Shown here: positions 26,644-36,160 of the stretch, one piece after another
How the letters are laid out: each line of letters starts with the position of its first letter
How positions within the stretch are numbered: the first letter of the stretch is position 1
Assembly: GCF_009901955.1 (NCBI RefSeq)
Contig: NZ_WUTS01000001.1
Location: forward strand, 2,712,585 to 2,766,073
Direction of reading: 5' to 3'
DNA from: Halomonas icarae
GTDB lineage: Bacteria > Pseudomonadota > Gammaproteobacteria > Pseudomonadales > Halomonadaceae
DNA: 53,489 nt
Notes under the pieces: model-generated
Seen by the model: only the letters and a program-made list of their open reading frames with translations
Told to the model about the DNA's origin: nothing
Database searches by the model: none
Translations under genes and position numbers: made by a program

Positions 26644-29475
26644 ATGACATTGATGTGGATAGCCCTGCTGCCGCTGGCGGGCATGCTGGTACCAATGGTC
26701 ACCGCCAGCCACGGACGGCGTATATGCTCTCTCGCTACTGCCGTCCTCCCGACCCTGGCTTTGCTGCTGATGCTGGCACAGTTGCCGGCCCTCTCCAGCG
26801 GCGAGGCCCTGCGCGCAACGGTCGGCTGGATACCCAGCCTGGGGCTCGAGCTGGCCTTCCGCCTGGATGGACTATCGGTGCTCTTCAACCTGCTGATCCT
26901 GGGTATCGGCCTGCTGATCCTGCTCTACGCCCATTTTTATCTTTCGGCGGAGGAGCCCTTCGGACGCTTCTACGCCTACCTGATCCTGTTCATGGCCTCG
27001 ATGGTCGGCATCGTGATGGCCGACAACCTGATCCTGCTATGGCTCTACTGGGAACTGACCAGCCTCTCCTCCTTCCTGCTGATCGGCTTCTGGTCACACC
27101 GCAGCGATGCCCGCAAGGGCGCACGCATGGCGCTTACCGTGACCGGCGCAGGCGGCCTGGCACTGCTCGCCGGCCTGCTGCTGCTGGGCGACATGGTCGG
27201 CAGCTACGCCATGGACGATGTGCTGGCCGGTGGTGAGGCGATACTGGCCGACCCGCGCTACCCGGTCATGCTGGCACTGGTACTGCTGGGGGCCTTCACC
27301 AAGTCGGCCCAGTTCCCCTTCCAGTTCTGGCTGCCTCACGCCATGGCCGCGCCCACGCCGGTCTCGGCCTATCTGCACTCGGCCACCATGGTCAAGGCGG
27401 GCATCTTCCTGATGGCGCGGCTGCATCCCGCCATCGCCGGCAGTGAGCTGTGGTCGGTGGTCGTCTCCCTGATCGGCATGGCGACCATGCTCTACGGGGC
27501 CTGGTTTGCGCTGCTCAAGACCGACCTCAAGGGCATCCTGGCCTTCTCCACGGTCAGCCATCTGGGGCTTATCACGGTCCTGCTGGGCATCGGCAGCCCC
27601 ATGGCGGTGCTCGCTGCACTGTTCCACATCCTCAACCACGCCAGCTTCAAGGCGGCGCTGTTCATGAGCGCCGGGATTATCGACCACGAGGCCGGCACCC
27701 GCGAACTCGCCCGCCTGGGCGGCCTGCGCAAGGCGATGCCGGTCACCGCCCTGCTGACCAGCGTGGCAGGGGCCGCCATGGCCGGGGTGCCACTGCTCAA
27801 CGGCTTTATCTCCAAGGAGATGTTCTTCACCGAGACCCTGGAGACGCCGGTGCTGGCCGGACTGAGCTGGTTGCTGCCGGTACTCGCCGCCCTGGGCGGC
27901 ATCCTCTCGGTCGCCTATTCGCTACGACTGGTGCACGCGGTCTTCTTCAAGCCCGCCAAGGAGGACCCACCTCATACGCCCCACGAGCCGCCGTGGCTGA
28001 TGCGTGCGCCGGTGGCGCTGCTGGTGGCATTATGCGTGATCGTCGGCCTGGTGCCGGTACTGGCCGAGGGGCTGCTGGGCCTGGCCGTGGAGGCGGTGCT
28101 TGGCGCACCTCTCGACTTCCACCTGGCGGTCTGGCACGGTCTGAATCTGCCGCTAGCGATGAGTGCGCTGGCCCTGGTGGCCGGAATCACGGCCTACCGG
28201 CGTCACGCCGACCTGCGCCACTTCCACCGCGGTTTCAGCCCGGTGGATGCGCGCCTGGTGTTCGAGGCCGCGCTGCAGTGCCTGGGCCGCTGGTCCGAAC
28301 ACGGCCTGAAGCGCTTCGAGGGAGGCTCCCTGCAGCGCTACATGAGCTGGCTGCTGTTCGCCTCGCTGCTGATGGGAAGCCTGGGACTGGCACGCATCAG
28401 CGGCCTGACCGGCCCCCAGGGCAACCAGCCCATCGATGGTGTCGTGCTGCTCGGCGCCGCCCTGCTGGTGTTCGGCGGCATCGCCACCGCGGTGACTCAC
28501 CGTTTCCGACTGATCTCGTTGATCATGCTGTCGGTGGTGGGGCTGGTCGTCGCCCTGACCTTCGCCCGCTTCTCGGCGCCGGATCTCGCCCTGACCCAGC
28601 TTTCGGTCGAGGTGGTCACCATGATCCTGCTGATGTTGGCGCTGTTCTTCCTGCCCCAGAAGACCCCCACCGAGTCCTCCAACCGCCGCAACCTGCGCGA
28701 TGTGGTGCTGGCCAGCAGCCTGGGACTGGTGGTCGCCAGCCTCAACTATGCGGTGCTGACGCGCGACAACTCGCCCATCTCCGGCTTCTTCCTGGAGAAC
28801 AGCATCCCTGGAGGGGGCGGCCACAATGTGGTCAACGTCATCCTGGTGGACTTCCGCGGCTTCGACACCCTGGGTGAAATCACCGTGCTGGCCCTGGCCG
28901 GCCTGGCGATCTTCAAGCTGCTCAATCGCCTGCGGCTGTTCATGCCCCATAGCGACAGCGAGGGACGCCTCTGGGCGCCGGATCGCTATCCGGCGGTTCT
29001 CACCTCCATCTCCATGGCGCTGCTGCCGCTGGCCCTGCTCGTCTCAGCCTTCATCTTTCTGCGCGGTCACAACGAGCCGGGAGGCGGGTTCATTGCCGGC
29101 CTGGTCACCGCCGTGGCACTGATTCTGCTCTATATGGCGCGCGGCGTGGAGTGGAGCCAGGAGCGCCTCGACTTCCCCTACCAGCCGGTGGCCGTGGCCG
29201 GGGTCGGCATCGCCACCCTCACGGGACTGGGCAGCTGGCTGTTCGGCTATCCCTTCCTGACCTCGTCATTCGGTCATTTTCATCTGCCGCTGATCGGCGA
29301 GTTCGAGCTGGCCACCGCGATGCTGTTCGACCTCGGAGTCTATCTCGCCGTGGTCGGCGCCACCCTGATGATCCTGGCCAACCTGGGCAAGGTGACCACG
29401 GTCCATCGCCCGGCCAAGGAGCCCACGCCCGAGGTCGATGCATCACCCCAGCGCCCCCGCAAGGAGACCACCTGA
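26644..29475 (+). CDS. mrpA: Fused Mrp antiporter subunit AB (operon 2)
   Basis: 943 residues: a NuoL-like domain with Glu137 ([15 protein letters not shown]), Lys220 ([19 protein letters not shown]) and Lys251 ([15 protein letters not shown]); a C-terminal MrpA region ([37 protein letters not shown]); then a complete MrpB-like domain from about residue 780 ([35 protein letters not shown]). Fusion of A and B is the group 2 (PhaAB/ShaAB) arrangement. I used the ATG that begins directly at a membrane helix; another ATG 14 codons upstream is possible. The stop overlaps mrpC (TGATG). Confidence 0.94.
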   Translation: MTLMWIALLPLAGMLVPMVTASHGRRICSLATAVLPTLALLLMLAQLPALSSGEALRATVGWIPSLGLELAFRLDGLSVLFNLLILGIGLLILLYAHFYLSAEEPFGRFYAYLILFMASMVGIVMADNLILLWLYWELTSLSSFLLIGFWSHRSDARKGARMALTVTGAGGLALLAGLLLLGDMVGSYAMDDVLAGGEAILADPRYPVMLALVLLGAFTKSAQFPFQFWLPHAMAAPTPVSAYLHSATMVKAGIFLMARLHPAIAGSELWSVVVSLIGMATMLYGAWFALLKTDLKGILAFSTVSHLGLITVLLGIGSPMAVLAALFHILNHASFKAALFMSAGIIDHEAGTRELARLGGLRKAMPVTALLTSVAGAAMAGVPLLNGFISKEMFFTETLETPVLAGLSWLLPVLAALGGILSVAYSLRLVHAVFFKPAKEDPPHTPHEPPWLMRAPVALLVALCVIVGLVPVLAEGLLGLAVEAVLGAPLDFHLAVWHGLNLPLAMSALALVAGITAYRRHADLRHFHRGFSPVDARLVFEAALQCLGRWSEHGLKRFEGGSLQRYMSWLLFASLLMGSLGLARISGLTGPQGNQPIDGVVLLGAALLVFGGIATAVTHRFRLISLIMLSVVGLVVALTFARFSAPDLALTQLSVEVVTMILLMLALFFLPQKTPTESSNRRNLRDVVLASSLGLVVASLNYAVLTRDNSPISGFFLENSIPGGGGHNVVNVILVDFRGFDTLGEITVLALAGLAIFKLLNRLRLFMPHSDSEGRLWAPDRYPAVLTSISMALLPLALLVSAFIFLRGHNEPGGGFIAGLVTAVALILLYMARGVEWSQERLDFPYQPVAVAGVGIATLTGLGSWLFGYPFLTSSFGHFHLPLIGEFELATAMLFDLGVYLAVVGATLMILANLGKVTTVHRPAKEPTPEVDASPQRPRKETT

Positions 29476-29819
29476 TGGAAAGCCTTTACGCCATCACCAC
29501 CGGCGTACTTACCGCCTGCGGACTCTACCTGGTCCTGCGTTCACGTACCTTCCCCGTCGTGGTGGGCCTGACCCTGCTCTCCTACGCGGTGAACCTGTTT
29601 CTGTTCTCCATGGGCGGCCTGACCACCGATGGCGCCGCACTGATCAACGGCGCCAAGGAGTACGCCGACCCACTGCCCCAGGCGCTGGTATTGACCGCCA
29701 TCGTGATCGGCTTCGCCATGACCGCTTTCGTGGTGATCCTGGCGATGCGCGCACGCAGCGAGGCGGGCAACGACCATGTGGATGGCCGCAAGCATGAAGC
29801 CGGGGAGGGGCGTCGATGA
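29475..29819 (+). CDS. mrpC: Mrp antiporter subunit C (operon 2)
   Basis: 114-residue NuoK-like subunit, three helices, with TYLVLRS-type N-terminal region (GLYLVLRSRTFPVVVGLTLL) and [21 protein letters not shown] charged C-terminal tail (EAGNDHVDGRKHEAGEGRR) differs from the operon 1 copy. Overlaps with its neighbours on both sides indicate translational coupling. Confidence 0.93.
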   Translation: MESLYAITTGVLTACGLYLVLRSRTFPVVVGLTLLSYAVNLFLFSMGGLTTDGAALINGAKEYADPLPQALVLTAIVIGFAMTAFVVILAMRARSEAGNDHVDGRKHEAGEGRR

Positions 29820-31324
29820 GCACTCATCTGATCGTGCTGCCGGTGGTACTGCCACTGGTAGTGGGCATCCTGCTGCTCTTCCAGCGCCAGGGCAACGTGC
29901 GCCTGAAGCGCCTGATCGGGGTCGGCGCCACTCTGGGCCTGTTGCTGGTAGGCATCGCCCTGGTGGCCCGAGCCGCCGGCGGCGAGGTGACCTACTACGC
30001 CCTGGGAGACTGGCAGCCTCCGTTCGGCATCGTGCTGGTACTCGACCGGCTATCGGCCATGATGGTGCTGCTCACCGCCATCCTCGCGCTGGGCGCCGTG
30101 GTGTTCGCCTGTGCCGGCGACGACGAGCGCGGCAGCAACTTTCACGGCCTCTTCCAGTGGCAGCTGATGGGGATCAATGGCGCCTTCCTGACCGGCGACC
30201 TGTTCAACCTGTTCGTGTTCTTCGAGGTCCTGCTGCTCGCCTCCTATGCACTGCTGCTGCACGGTGGCGGCAAGGAGAGGATCATGTCCGGAGTTCACTA
30301 CGTGGTGCTCAACCTGGCCGGATCCTCGCTGTTCCTGATCAGCGTCGGCATCCTCTATGGGGCCACCGGCACCCTCAACATGGCCGACATGGCCGTTCGT
30401 CTGAGCGAACTGCCAGCCGAGCATGAGGGACTGGTAGTAGCGGGCGCCCTGATGCTACTGGTCGTGTTCGGCCTCAAGGCGGCTATCCTGCCGCTCTACT
30501 TCTGGCTACCCAAGGCGTATGCCGCGGCCCCCGCACCGGTCGCGGCACTGTTCGCCATCATGACCAAGGTGGGGATCTACGCCATCCTGCGGGTCTACTC
30601 GCTGGTCTTCGGTGAGGCCGCCGGCCCCCTGGCCGATCTGGAGCAGGGCTGGGTATGGTGGCTGTCGCTGGGTACCCTGGTGGTGGCCACCATCGGCGCA
30701 CTGGCCGCTCGGGACCTGCGCCTGCTGGTGGCCTATCTGGTGCTGGTCTCGGTGGGTACCTTGCTGGCGGGGATCGGTATCGGCACTCCTGCGGCGGTCT
30801 CCGCCCTGCTCTACTACCTGATCCATACCACCCTGGTCACCGGCGGCCTCTTCCTGCTCGCCGAAATGATCGGCGCCCAACGCGGCAAGGCGGGTACTCG
30901 TCTGGTCAAGGGCCAACCCCTGCGCCAGGGAGGGTGGCTCGCCGCCCTGTTCTTCGCCGGCGCCATCGCCGTGGCCGGTATGCCACCGCTCTCGGGGGCA
31001 ATCGGCAAGGCACTGCTGATGGCCACCGCCGAGGGCGCCCAGCGTGTCTGGCTATGGCCGATCCTGTTGCTCAGCGGCCTTGCCGCCATCATTGCCCTAT
31101 CGCGGGCGGGCTCCACGCTGTTCTGGCGCAGCACCGGCTCGGCCGATGGTCAGCACCTGCCCCGCCGTCAGTGGTTCGGCGTCGCCTGGTTGATCGGTGC
31201 CGCCCCGCTGCTGGTGGCCCTGGCCGGCCCGCTGACCGACTACACCGAGGCCACCGCCGAACAGCTGGCCCGCCCCGAAGCCCTGACACGCGCCCTGCTG
31301 AACAACGAGGGAGATGCCCCATGA
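29816..31324 (+). CDS. mrpD: Mrp antiporter subunit D (operon 2)
   Basis: NuoN-like channel subunit of 502 residues. LFNLFVFFEVLLLASYALLL holds the TM5 glutamate; FGLKAAILPLYFWLPKAYAA and FAIMTKVGIYAILRVY hold the conserved lysines; AGMPPLSGAIGKALLM follows. It is clearly a paralogue of the operon 1 MrpD but quite diverged, which argues against recent duplication. Confidence 0.94.
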   Translation: MSTHLIVLPVVLPLVVGILLLFQRQGNVRLKRLIGVGATLGLLLVGIALVARAAGGEVTYYALGDWQPPFGIVLVLDRLSAMMVLLTAILALGAVVFACAGDDERGSNFHGLFQWQLMGINGAFLTGDLFNLFVFFEVLLLASYALLLHGGGKERIMSGVHYVVLNLAGSSLFLISVGILYGATGTLNMADMAVRLSELPAEHEGLVVAGALMLLVVFGLKAAILPLYFWLPKAYAAAPAPVAALFAIMTKVGIYAILRVYSLVFGEAAGPLADLEQGWVWWLSLGTLVVATIGALAARDLRLLVAYLVLVSVGTLLAGIGIGTPAAVSALLYYLIHTTLVTGGLFLLAEMIGAQRGKAGTRLVKGQPLRQGGWLAALFFAGAIAVAGMPPLSGAIGKALLMATAEGAQRVWLWPILLLSGLAAIIALSRAGSTLFWRSTGSADGQHLPRRQWFGVAWLIGAAPLLVALAGPLTDYTEATAEQLARPEALTRALLNNEGDAP

Positions 31325-31815
31325 TTCAGCCTCGCTCCTGGCTGCCGACACCGCTGCTGTCGATTCTGCTGCTGATCGTCTGGCTGCTGATGGTACGCAG
31401 CGTTGCTTTCGGCCATATCCTGCTGGGCGGTACCCTGGCGGTAGCGATCCCTCTGGCAACTCACCGCTTCTGGGACACGCAGCCCCATGTCAAGAAGCCG
31501 GCCCTGCTGCTGCGCTTTGCGCTACGTGTACTCGGCGACATCGTGATCGCCAACCTTCAGGTCGCCTGGCTGATCATCAACCCCTGGCGGCGCATGCGGC
31601 CTCACTTCATCGAGTACCCATTGATGCTGGAGAACCGCTTCACCATTACCCTGCTCGCCAACACCATCAGCCTGACACCGGGCACGGTCTCGGCCAACCT
31701 TCGCCTGGATGGCAAGTCGCTGCTGATTCATGCCCTCGACGTGGAGGATGATGATGCATTGATCGAGACCATTCGCGAGCGCTATGAGCGGCCGCTTAAG
31801 GAGATCTACGAATGA
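31321..31815 (+). CDS. mrpE: Mrp antiporter subunit E (operon 2)
   Basis: 164 residues: two hydrophobic helices, then DIVIANLQVAWLIINPWRRM and the signature ANTISLTPGTVSANLRLDGK, followed by an acidic segment (HALDVEDDDALIETIRERYE). Four-bp overlaps with mrpD and mrpF. Confidence 0.92.
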   Translation: MIQPRSWLPTPLLSILLLIVWLLMVRSVAFGHILLGGTLAVAIPLATHRFWDTQPHVKKPALLLRFALRVLGDIVIANLQVAWLIINPWRRMRPHFIEYPLMLENRFTITLLANTISLTPGTVSANLRLDGKSLLIHALDVEDDDALIETIRERYERPLKEIYE

Positions 31816-32081
31816 TTGAGGTTGCACTCTGGACCAGTCTGGCGCTGGTCGTGGCGGCCATGGCGCTGAATGTCTATCGACTGACCATCGGCCCGGACAT
31901 GCCCGACCGGCTGCTGGCGCTGGACACCATGTACATCAACTCCATCGCGCTGATCGTGCTGCTGGGGCTGTGGCTGGATACCAAGACCTACTTCGAGGCG
32001 GCGCTGCTGATCGCCATGCTTGGCTTCATCAGTACCGTGGCGGTGTGCAAGTACCTGCTGCGTGGCGACATCATCGAATAG
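31812..32081 (+). CDS. mrpF: Mrp antiporter subunit F (operon 2)
   Basis: 89 residues and three helices, with YRLTIGPDMPDRLLALDTMY and ALLIAMLGFISTVAVCKYLL. This is the same length as the operon 1 copy. It overlaps mrpE by 4 bp and is followed by mrpG after 9 bp. Confidence 0.92.
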   Translation: MIEVALWTSLALVVAAMALNVYRLTIGPDMPDRLLALDTMYINSIALIVLLGLWLDTKTYFEAALLIAMLGFISTVAVCKYLLRGDIIE

Positions 32082-32090
32082 GAGGTCATC

Positions 32091-32483
32091 ATGACGCTGC
32101 ACTTTCTCATCGAGGGAGTCGCCTCCCTGCTGCTGGTGGCCGGCGGCGCCTTCATCTTTATCGGTTCGCTGGGCATGACCCATCTGCGCGACTTCTACAT
32201 GCGCCTGCACGGCCCCACCAAGGCCACGACCCTGGGAATCGGCTGCATGCTGGGCGCCTCGATGATCTACTTCTGGGCGAGCGAAGGGAAGCCGGATATT
32301 CAGGAGGTGCTGATCACCATCTTCCTGTTTATCACCGCGCCGGTCAGCGCTCACCTGCTGGCCAAGACCGGGCTTCACCTGAAGCTCAAGCACGTGGAAA
32401 AGACCACTGGCCGGCCGGCAGAGCTGCGCCGCGAGGAGGTGGGCGAGAAACCGGTACCCCATCCGGACCGCGGCTACGACTGA
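32091..32483 (+). CDS. mrpG: Mrp antiporter subunit G (operon 2)
   Basis: 130 residues with GSLGMTHLRDFYMRLHGPTK in the first conserved loop and FLFITAPVSAHLLAKTGLHL in the third helix. It ends the plus-strand operon, 29 bp from the convergent hemH stop. AGGAGG is placed 6 bp before the ATG. Confidence 0.92.
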   Translation: MTLHFLIEGVASLLLVAGGAFIFIGSLGMTHLRDFYMRLHGPTKATTLGIGCMLGASMIYFWASEGKPDIQEVLITIFLFITAPVSAHLLAKTGLHLKLKHVEKTTGRPAELRREEVGEKPVPHPDRGYD

Positions 32484-32512
32484 CGCCTTACTCCGGCCCG
32501 CCAGTGGCGTGC

Positions 32513-33601
32513 CTAGACCCAGCCCCCCAGCTCGTTGTCGATGATCGACAGCAGGGCAGCGATATGGTCGTCACGTTCGTTGAGGCAGGGCACATAGGTG
32601 AAGGTCTCGCCACCGGCCTCGAGGAACGCATCGCGAATCTCCTCCTCGATCTCCTCCAGGGTCTCGACACAGTCGGCGGAGAAGGCCGGCGACACCACGG
32701 CAATATGCTTCCTGCCCTGGCGCGCCAGCTCGGCGACATGCTCCACGGTCGCCGGCCCCACCCACTCCTCGGGGCCGAACTGCGATTGGAAGGCGGTCTG
32801 GATGACCCCCTCTTCCCAGCCTAGCGCCTCGCGCAGCAGCCGCGTGGTCTTCTGGCACTGGCAGTGGTATGGATCCCCCTCCATCAGGAAGCGCTTGGGC
32901 ACGCCGTGATAGGAGGCCACCAGCACCTCGGGTGTTGTCTCGGCGGCGGCATAGGCCTCGCGCACGCTGTTGGCCAGGGCCTCGACATACTGCGGGTGCT
33001 CGAAGTAGGCCGGCACGGTGCGAATCGCCGGTTGCCACTTGAGCTTCATCAGGGTACGGAAGGCATGATCATTGGCGGTAGCGGTGGTCGGCGAGGCGTA
33101 CTGTGGATAGAGTGGAAAGAACAGAATCCGCTCGCAGCCCGCCGCCTGCAGGCGCTTGAGTACGCTGTCAGTGGAGGGGTTGCCGTAGCGCATGGCGAAG
33201 TCGACCATCACCCGGTCGCCATGGCGCGCCTCGAGCCCTTCGGCCACCTTGCGGGTCTGCTCCCTGGTAATGGTCAGCAGCGGGCTCTCATCCTTCTCGG
33301 TGTTCCAGATACCGCGATAGGCCTCACCGGACTTGAAGGGACGGCGCGAGAGGATGATCAGCTGCAGCAGCGGCTGCCACTTCCAGCGGGGGTAGTCCAC
33401 CACTCGCTTGTCGGAGAGAAACTCGTTGAGGTAGCGACGCATGGACCAGTAGTCGGTGGCATCCGGGGTGCCCAGGTTGACCAGCACCACCCCGACCCGG
33501 GCATGCGGAATCGGCGGATGATCCTCCGGCGCATGGGCCAGGCGCCCGCCGCCGGGGTGGTCCATGCCGGGATTGGCCGAATCCTGGGTCGTGGTGGTCA
33601 T
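32513..33601 (-). CDS. hemH: Ferrochelatase
   Basis: Inserts Fe2+ into protoporphyrin IX, the last step of protoheme synthesis. ARVGVVLVNLGTPDATDYW, the catalytic-histidine region VLVASYHGVPKRFLMEGDPY, FQSQFGPEEWVGP and VSPAFSADCVETLEEI are family hallmarks. 362 residues, including a roughly 34-residue polar N-terminal extension not seen in many homologues; an internal start cannot be excluded. AAGGAG precedes the ATG. It shares a 121-bp divergent region with the FeS photolyase-family gene. Confidence 0.94.
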   Translation of the reverse strand: MTTTTQDSANPGMDHPGGGRLAHAPEDHPPIPHARVGVVLVNLGTPDATDYWSMRRYLNEFLSDKRVVDYPRWKWQPLLQLIILSRRPFKSGEAYRGIWNTEKDESPLLTITREQTRKVAEGLEARHGDRVMVDFAMRYGNPSTDSVLKRLQAAGCERILFFPLYPQYASPTTATANDHAFRTLMKLKWQPAIRTVPAYFEHPQYVEALANSVREAYAAAETTPEVLVASYHGVPKRFLMEGDPYHCQCQKTTRLLREALGWEEGVIQTAFQSQFGPEEWVGPATVEHVAELARQGRKHIAVVSPAFSADCVETLEEIEEEIRDAFLEAGGETFTYVPCLNERDDHIAALLSIIDNELGGWV

Positions 33602-33682
33602 GGGCTGACTCCTTGGTCGATACGCACGGTTGATGAAGATGGGACTAGTGTATCAGGCCCCTCGCGGCGGCGGCGACAAGGT

Positions 33683-33706
33683 TGTACTATAATATTTTCC
33701 TGTACA
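33683..33706 (+). promoter_or_regulatory. Candidate light-response promoter (TGTAC boxes, LitR-type)
   Basis: TGTACT, twelve bases, then TGTACA, matching with one mismatch the direct-repeat pattern T(G/A)TACA-N12-TGTA(C/T)A that I recall for class II LitR-controlled light-inducible promoters of Pseudomonas putida. A perfect TATAAT lies at 33688-33693, partly between the boxes. It is 17 bp upstream of the photolyase-family gene and could also influence the divergent hemH. Confidence 0.6.
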
Positions 33707-33722
33707 CCTTTGGATAAACCTT

Positions 33723-35321
33723 ATGCCTCGCCCCCTGGTGCTCGTGCTCGGCGACCAGCTCAGCCTGGCGCTTCCCAGCCTCCGCGACCTGCCCGCCAAC
33801 GCGGTGGTGGCGCTCTGTGAGGTCTCCGCCGAGGGGCGCTATGTGCCACACCACCCCCAGAAGATCGCGCTCATCCTCGCCGCCATGCGTCACTTCGCCG
33901 AGGCACTGCGCAAGCGCGGCTACCGGGTGCACTACAGCGCCCTGGATGACCCCGACAACACCCAGGCGCTGGTGACAGAGGCACAGCGCCTGGCCAGACT
34001 CCACGCCTGCGACGAGATTCGGGTCGTGCGCCCCGGGGAGTGGCGGCTGTGGCAGGCGATGCGCGAGCGTGAGCACGCCGCCCTGCCCTGGCGACTCCTC
34101 GAGGACGACCGCTTCTATACCACGCCGGACGACTTCGCGGCCTGGGCAAGCGGCCGCAGGTCGCTGCGCATGGAGTACTTCTACCGGGAGCAGCGGCGCC
34201 GCAGCGGCCTGCTGATGGAGGGCGAGGAACCCGCAGGCGGCCGCTGGAATCTCGATCACGACAACCGCGAGCCGTTACCGACCGGGACCCCGGTGCCCGC
34301 GCCCCCCCATCATCGCCATGACACCACCACTCGCGCGGTGATCGCCCTGGTGGCAGAACACTTCGGCGACCACTTCGGCAGCCTCGAGGGCTTCCACTGG
34401 CCGGTGACACGACGCCAGGCGCTGGTCGACCTGCGCCATTTCATCGAGCACCTGCTGCCCGCCTTCGGTCGCTACCAGGATGCCATCAGCGACAGTGAGC
34501 CTTTTCTGTTCCATTCGCGGCTCGCGGCGGCGCTCAATCTGGGGCTGCTCTCGCCCCGGGAGGTGTGCGAAGCCGCCGAGCGCGAATACCACGAGGGGCG
34601 AGCGCCACTCAATTCGGTAGAAGGCTTCATCCGCCAGGTGCTGGGCTGGCGCGAATATGTCCGCGGGGTCTACTGGACCCGCATGCCCGACTACAAGCGC
34701 GGCAACGCCCTGGGCGCCCGGCGTGGCCTGCCGAACTTCTTCTGGGACGGCGAGACCGAGATGCGCTGCCTGCGCCGTGCCATCGAGATGACCCGCGATA
34801 ACGCCTATGCCCACCATATCCAGCGGCTGATGGTGACGGGCAACTTCGCCCTGCTCTGCGATGTGGCACCCGAGGCGCTCTGCGACTGGTATCTCGCGGT
34901 CTACGCCGACGCCTGCGAGTGGGTGGAGCTGCCCAACACCCTGGGCATGGTGCTGCACGCCGATGGTGGACTGATGGGCTCGAAGCCCTACTGCGCCTCG
35001 GGAAAGTATATCGATCGCATGTCGGATCACTGCCGGCACTGTCGTTTTGACCCCAAGCGGGTGACGGGTCCCGACGCCTGCCCGTTCAACAGCCTCTACT
35101 GGGACTTTCTGGAGCGCCACGCAGAGACCCTGAGCACCAATCCGCGCATGAAGCTGATCTACGGCAGCCTGTCGCGCATGAGCGAGGAGAAACGCAACGC
35201 CATGCGCGACCAGGCCGGCGCCTTTCTCGAGCGGCTCGATGCTGCGCCCGCCTATTCACACGCCCGTGGTCAGGGCGAACACCGGGCGGGCTATGCTGGC
35301 GTCGAGGAGACGCCGAAATGA
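33723..35321 (+). CDS. FeS-type bacterial cryptochrome/photolyase (FeS-BCP, PhrB/CryB-like)
   Basis: 532-residue cryptochrome/photolyase-related protein. The N-terminal RPLVLVLGDQLSLALPSLRD and the FAD domain with GWREYVRGVYWTRMPDY, AHHIQRLMVTGNFALL and NTLGMVLHADGGLMGSKPY are characteristic. The [4Fe-4S] ligands appear to be Cys349, Cys437, Cys440 and Cys453, the same spacing as the cluster of Agrobacterium PhrB, a (6-4) photolyase. Repair of (6-4) photoproducts is therefore likely, complementing the Cry-DASH. The stop overlaps the DCC gene (ATGA). Ribosome site weak. Confidence 0.92.
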   Translation: MPRPLVLVLGDQLSLALPSLRDLPANAVVALCEVSAEGRYVPHHPQKIALILAAMRHFAEALRKRGYRVHYSALDDPDNTQALVTEAQRLARLHACDEIRVVRPGEWRLWQAMREREHAALPWRLLEDDRFYTTPDDFAAWASGRRSLRMEYFYREQRRRSGLLMEGEEPAGGRWNLDHDNREPLPTGTPVPAPPHHRHDTTTRAVIALVAEHFGDHFGSLEGFHWPVTRRQALVDLRHFIEHLLPAFGRYQDAISDSEPFLFHSRLAAALNLGLLSPREVCEAAEREYHEGRAPLNSVEGFIRQVLGWREYVRGVYWTRMPDYKRGNALGARRGLPNFFWDGETEMRCLRRAIEMTRDNAYAHHIQRLMVTGNFALLCDVAPEALCDWYLAVYADACEWVELPNTLGMVLHADGGLMGSKPYCASGKYIDRMSDHCRHCRFDPKRVTGPDACPFNSLYWDFLERHAETLSTNPRMKLIYGSLSRMSEEKRNAMRDQAGAFLERLDAAPAYSHARGQGEHRAGYAGVEETPK

Positions 35322-35713
35322 CCCGACGCGCCACCCTCGCTGCCCGCGCCCCGGTGACCCTCTTCCACGATGGTCACTGCCCGCTATGCCAGCGGGAGGT
35401 CGCCTGGCTGACACGTCACCCGCGCCGAGAGCGTGTCACATTGGTGGATATCCAGGCCGCGAATTTCGATGCCGTGCCGCTCGGCCGCAGCGTTGCGGCG
35501 ATGATGGGCCGGCTGCACGTGCGCGACGCGGCGGGGCGCTGGTTCGTGGGGATGGACGCCAGCCGTGCCCTCTACGCGGTGCTGGGCTATCGACGGCTGG
35601 TCTGGATGAGCACCCTGCCAGGGATCGGAGGGCTGATGGATGCGGGGTACCGCTGGTTTGCCCGCCGTCGTCTGCGTCTGGGACGCTGGCTGGAACGGCG
35701 GGAGAAGGAGTGA
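35318..35713 (+). CDS. DCC-family thiol-disulfide oxidoreductase (DUF393)
   Basis: 131 residues with the family-defining motif FHDGHCPLC near the N terminus: Asp18, Cys21 and Cys24, a thioredoxin-like CxxC. MDASRALYAVLGYRRLVW and WFARRRLRLGRWL follow. DCC proteins are predicted thiol oxidoreductases of unknown substrate. The 4-bp overlap with the FeS photolyase gene suggests coupled translation and perhaps a redox or repair partnership, which is inference. Confidence 0.85.
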   Translation: MTRRATLAARAPVTLFHDGHCPLCQREVAWLTRHPRRERVTLVDIQAANFDAVPLGRSVAAMMGRLHVRDAAGRWFVGMDASRALYAVLGYRRLVWMSTLPGIGGLMDAGYRWFARRRLRLGRWLERREKE

Positions 35714-35739
35714 CGCGGGGCCCTGTTCGCGAGGGCGGC

Positions 35740-36042
35740 TCAGAACACCAGCGGCATGCGTGAGGTCAGCGGCTCCTGATAGTGAGTCTCGCGACCGATC
35801 ACTTCATCGTGGGGCACCTGCTGCACCAGGTAGGCACGGTGGATACCGGCACGCTTGAGCTCCACGTAGACATCTTCCAGCGAACGGAAGAGCACCGGCT
35901 TGCCCTTACGGGTCAGCATATGACGCTGCCCCTCGATATCTTCCAGCTCCACTTGGTAGAAGCGGCTGCCGGCATGGCCGATGACGCGAATCTCGTAGTT
36001 GTCGTGATGGGCCGCGAAGGCCTTTAACTCGTGAAATTCCAT
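35740..36042 (-). CDS. Small uncharacterised protein (DUF6482-like)
   Basis: 100 residues from the ATG preceded by GGAGG at 5 bp. The sequence MEFHELKAFAAHHDNYEIRV, LTRKGKPVLFRSLEDVYVEL and LVQQVPHDEVIG resembles a family of short proteins found in Halomonas and Pseudomonas (DUF6482, recalled from memory). Mixed alpha/beta, no signal peptide or membrane segment. Function unknown; convergent with the DCC gene. Confidence 0.6.
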   Translation of the reverse strand: MEFHELKAFAAHHDNYEIRVIGHAGSRFYQVELEDIEGQRHMLTRKGKPVLFRSLEDVYVELKRAGIHRAYLVQQVPHDEVIGRETHYQEPLTSRMPLVF

Positions 36043-36160
36043 GGATCCCTCCAGGTATTTTATCGTTGAAGTTCCTGGCAGCCTGACACCCACGGATGAC
36101 ACCGGGGTGACGACCGCATGTCAAAGATATGACACCGGCATCCCTGGCGAGTTCCGCAAG

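Noticed and set aside
24096..29475. Complex I (nuo) genes
   Set aside because: NuoL/M/N/K-like subunits occur together with MrpB, E, F and G and no nuoA-J or FeS subunits; the VILVDFR-DTLGE motif is specific to MrpA.
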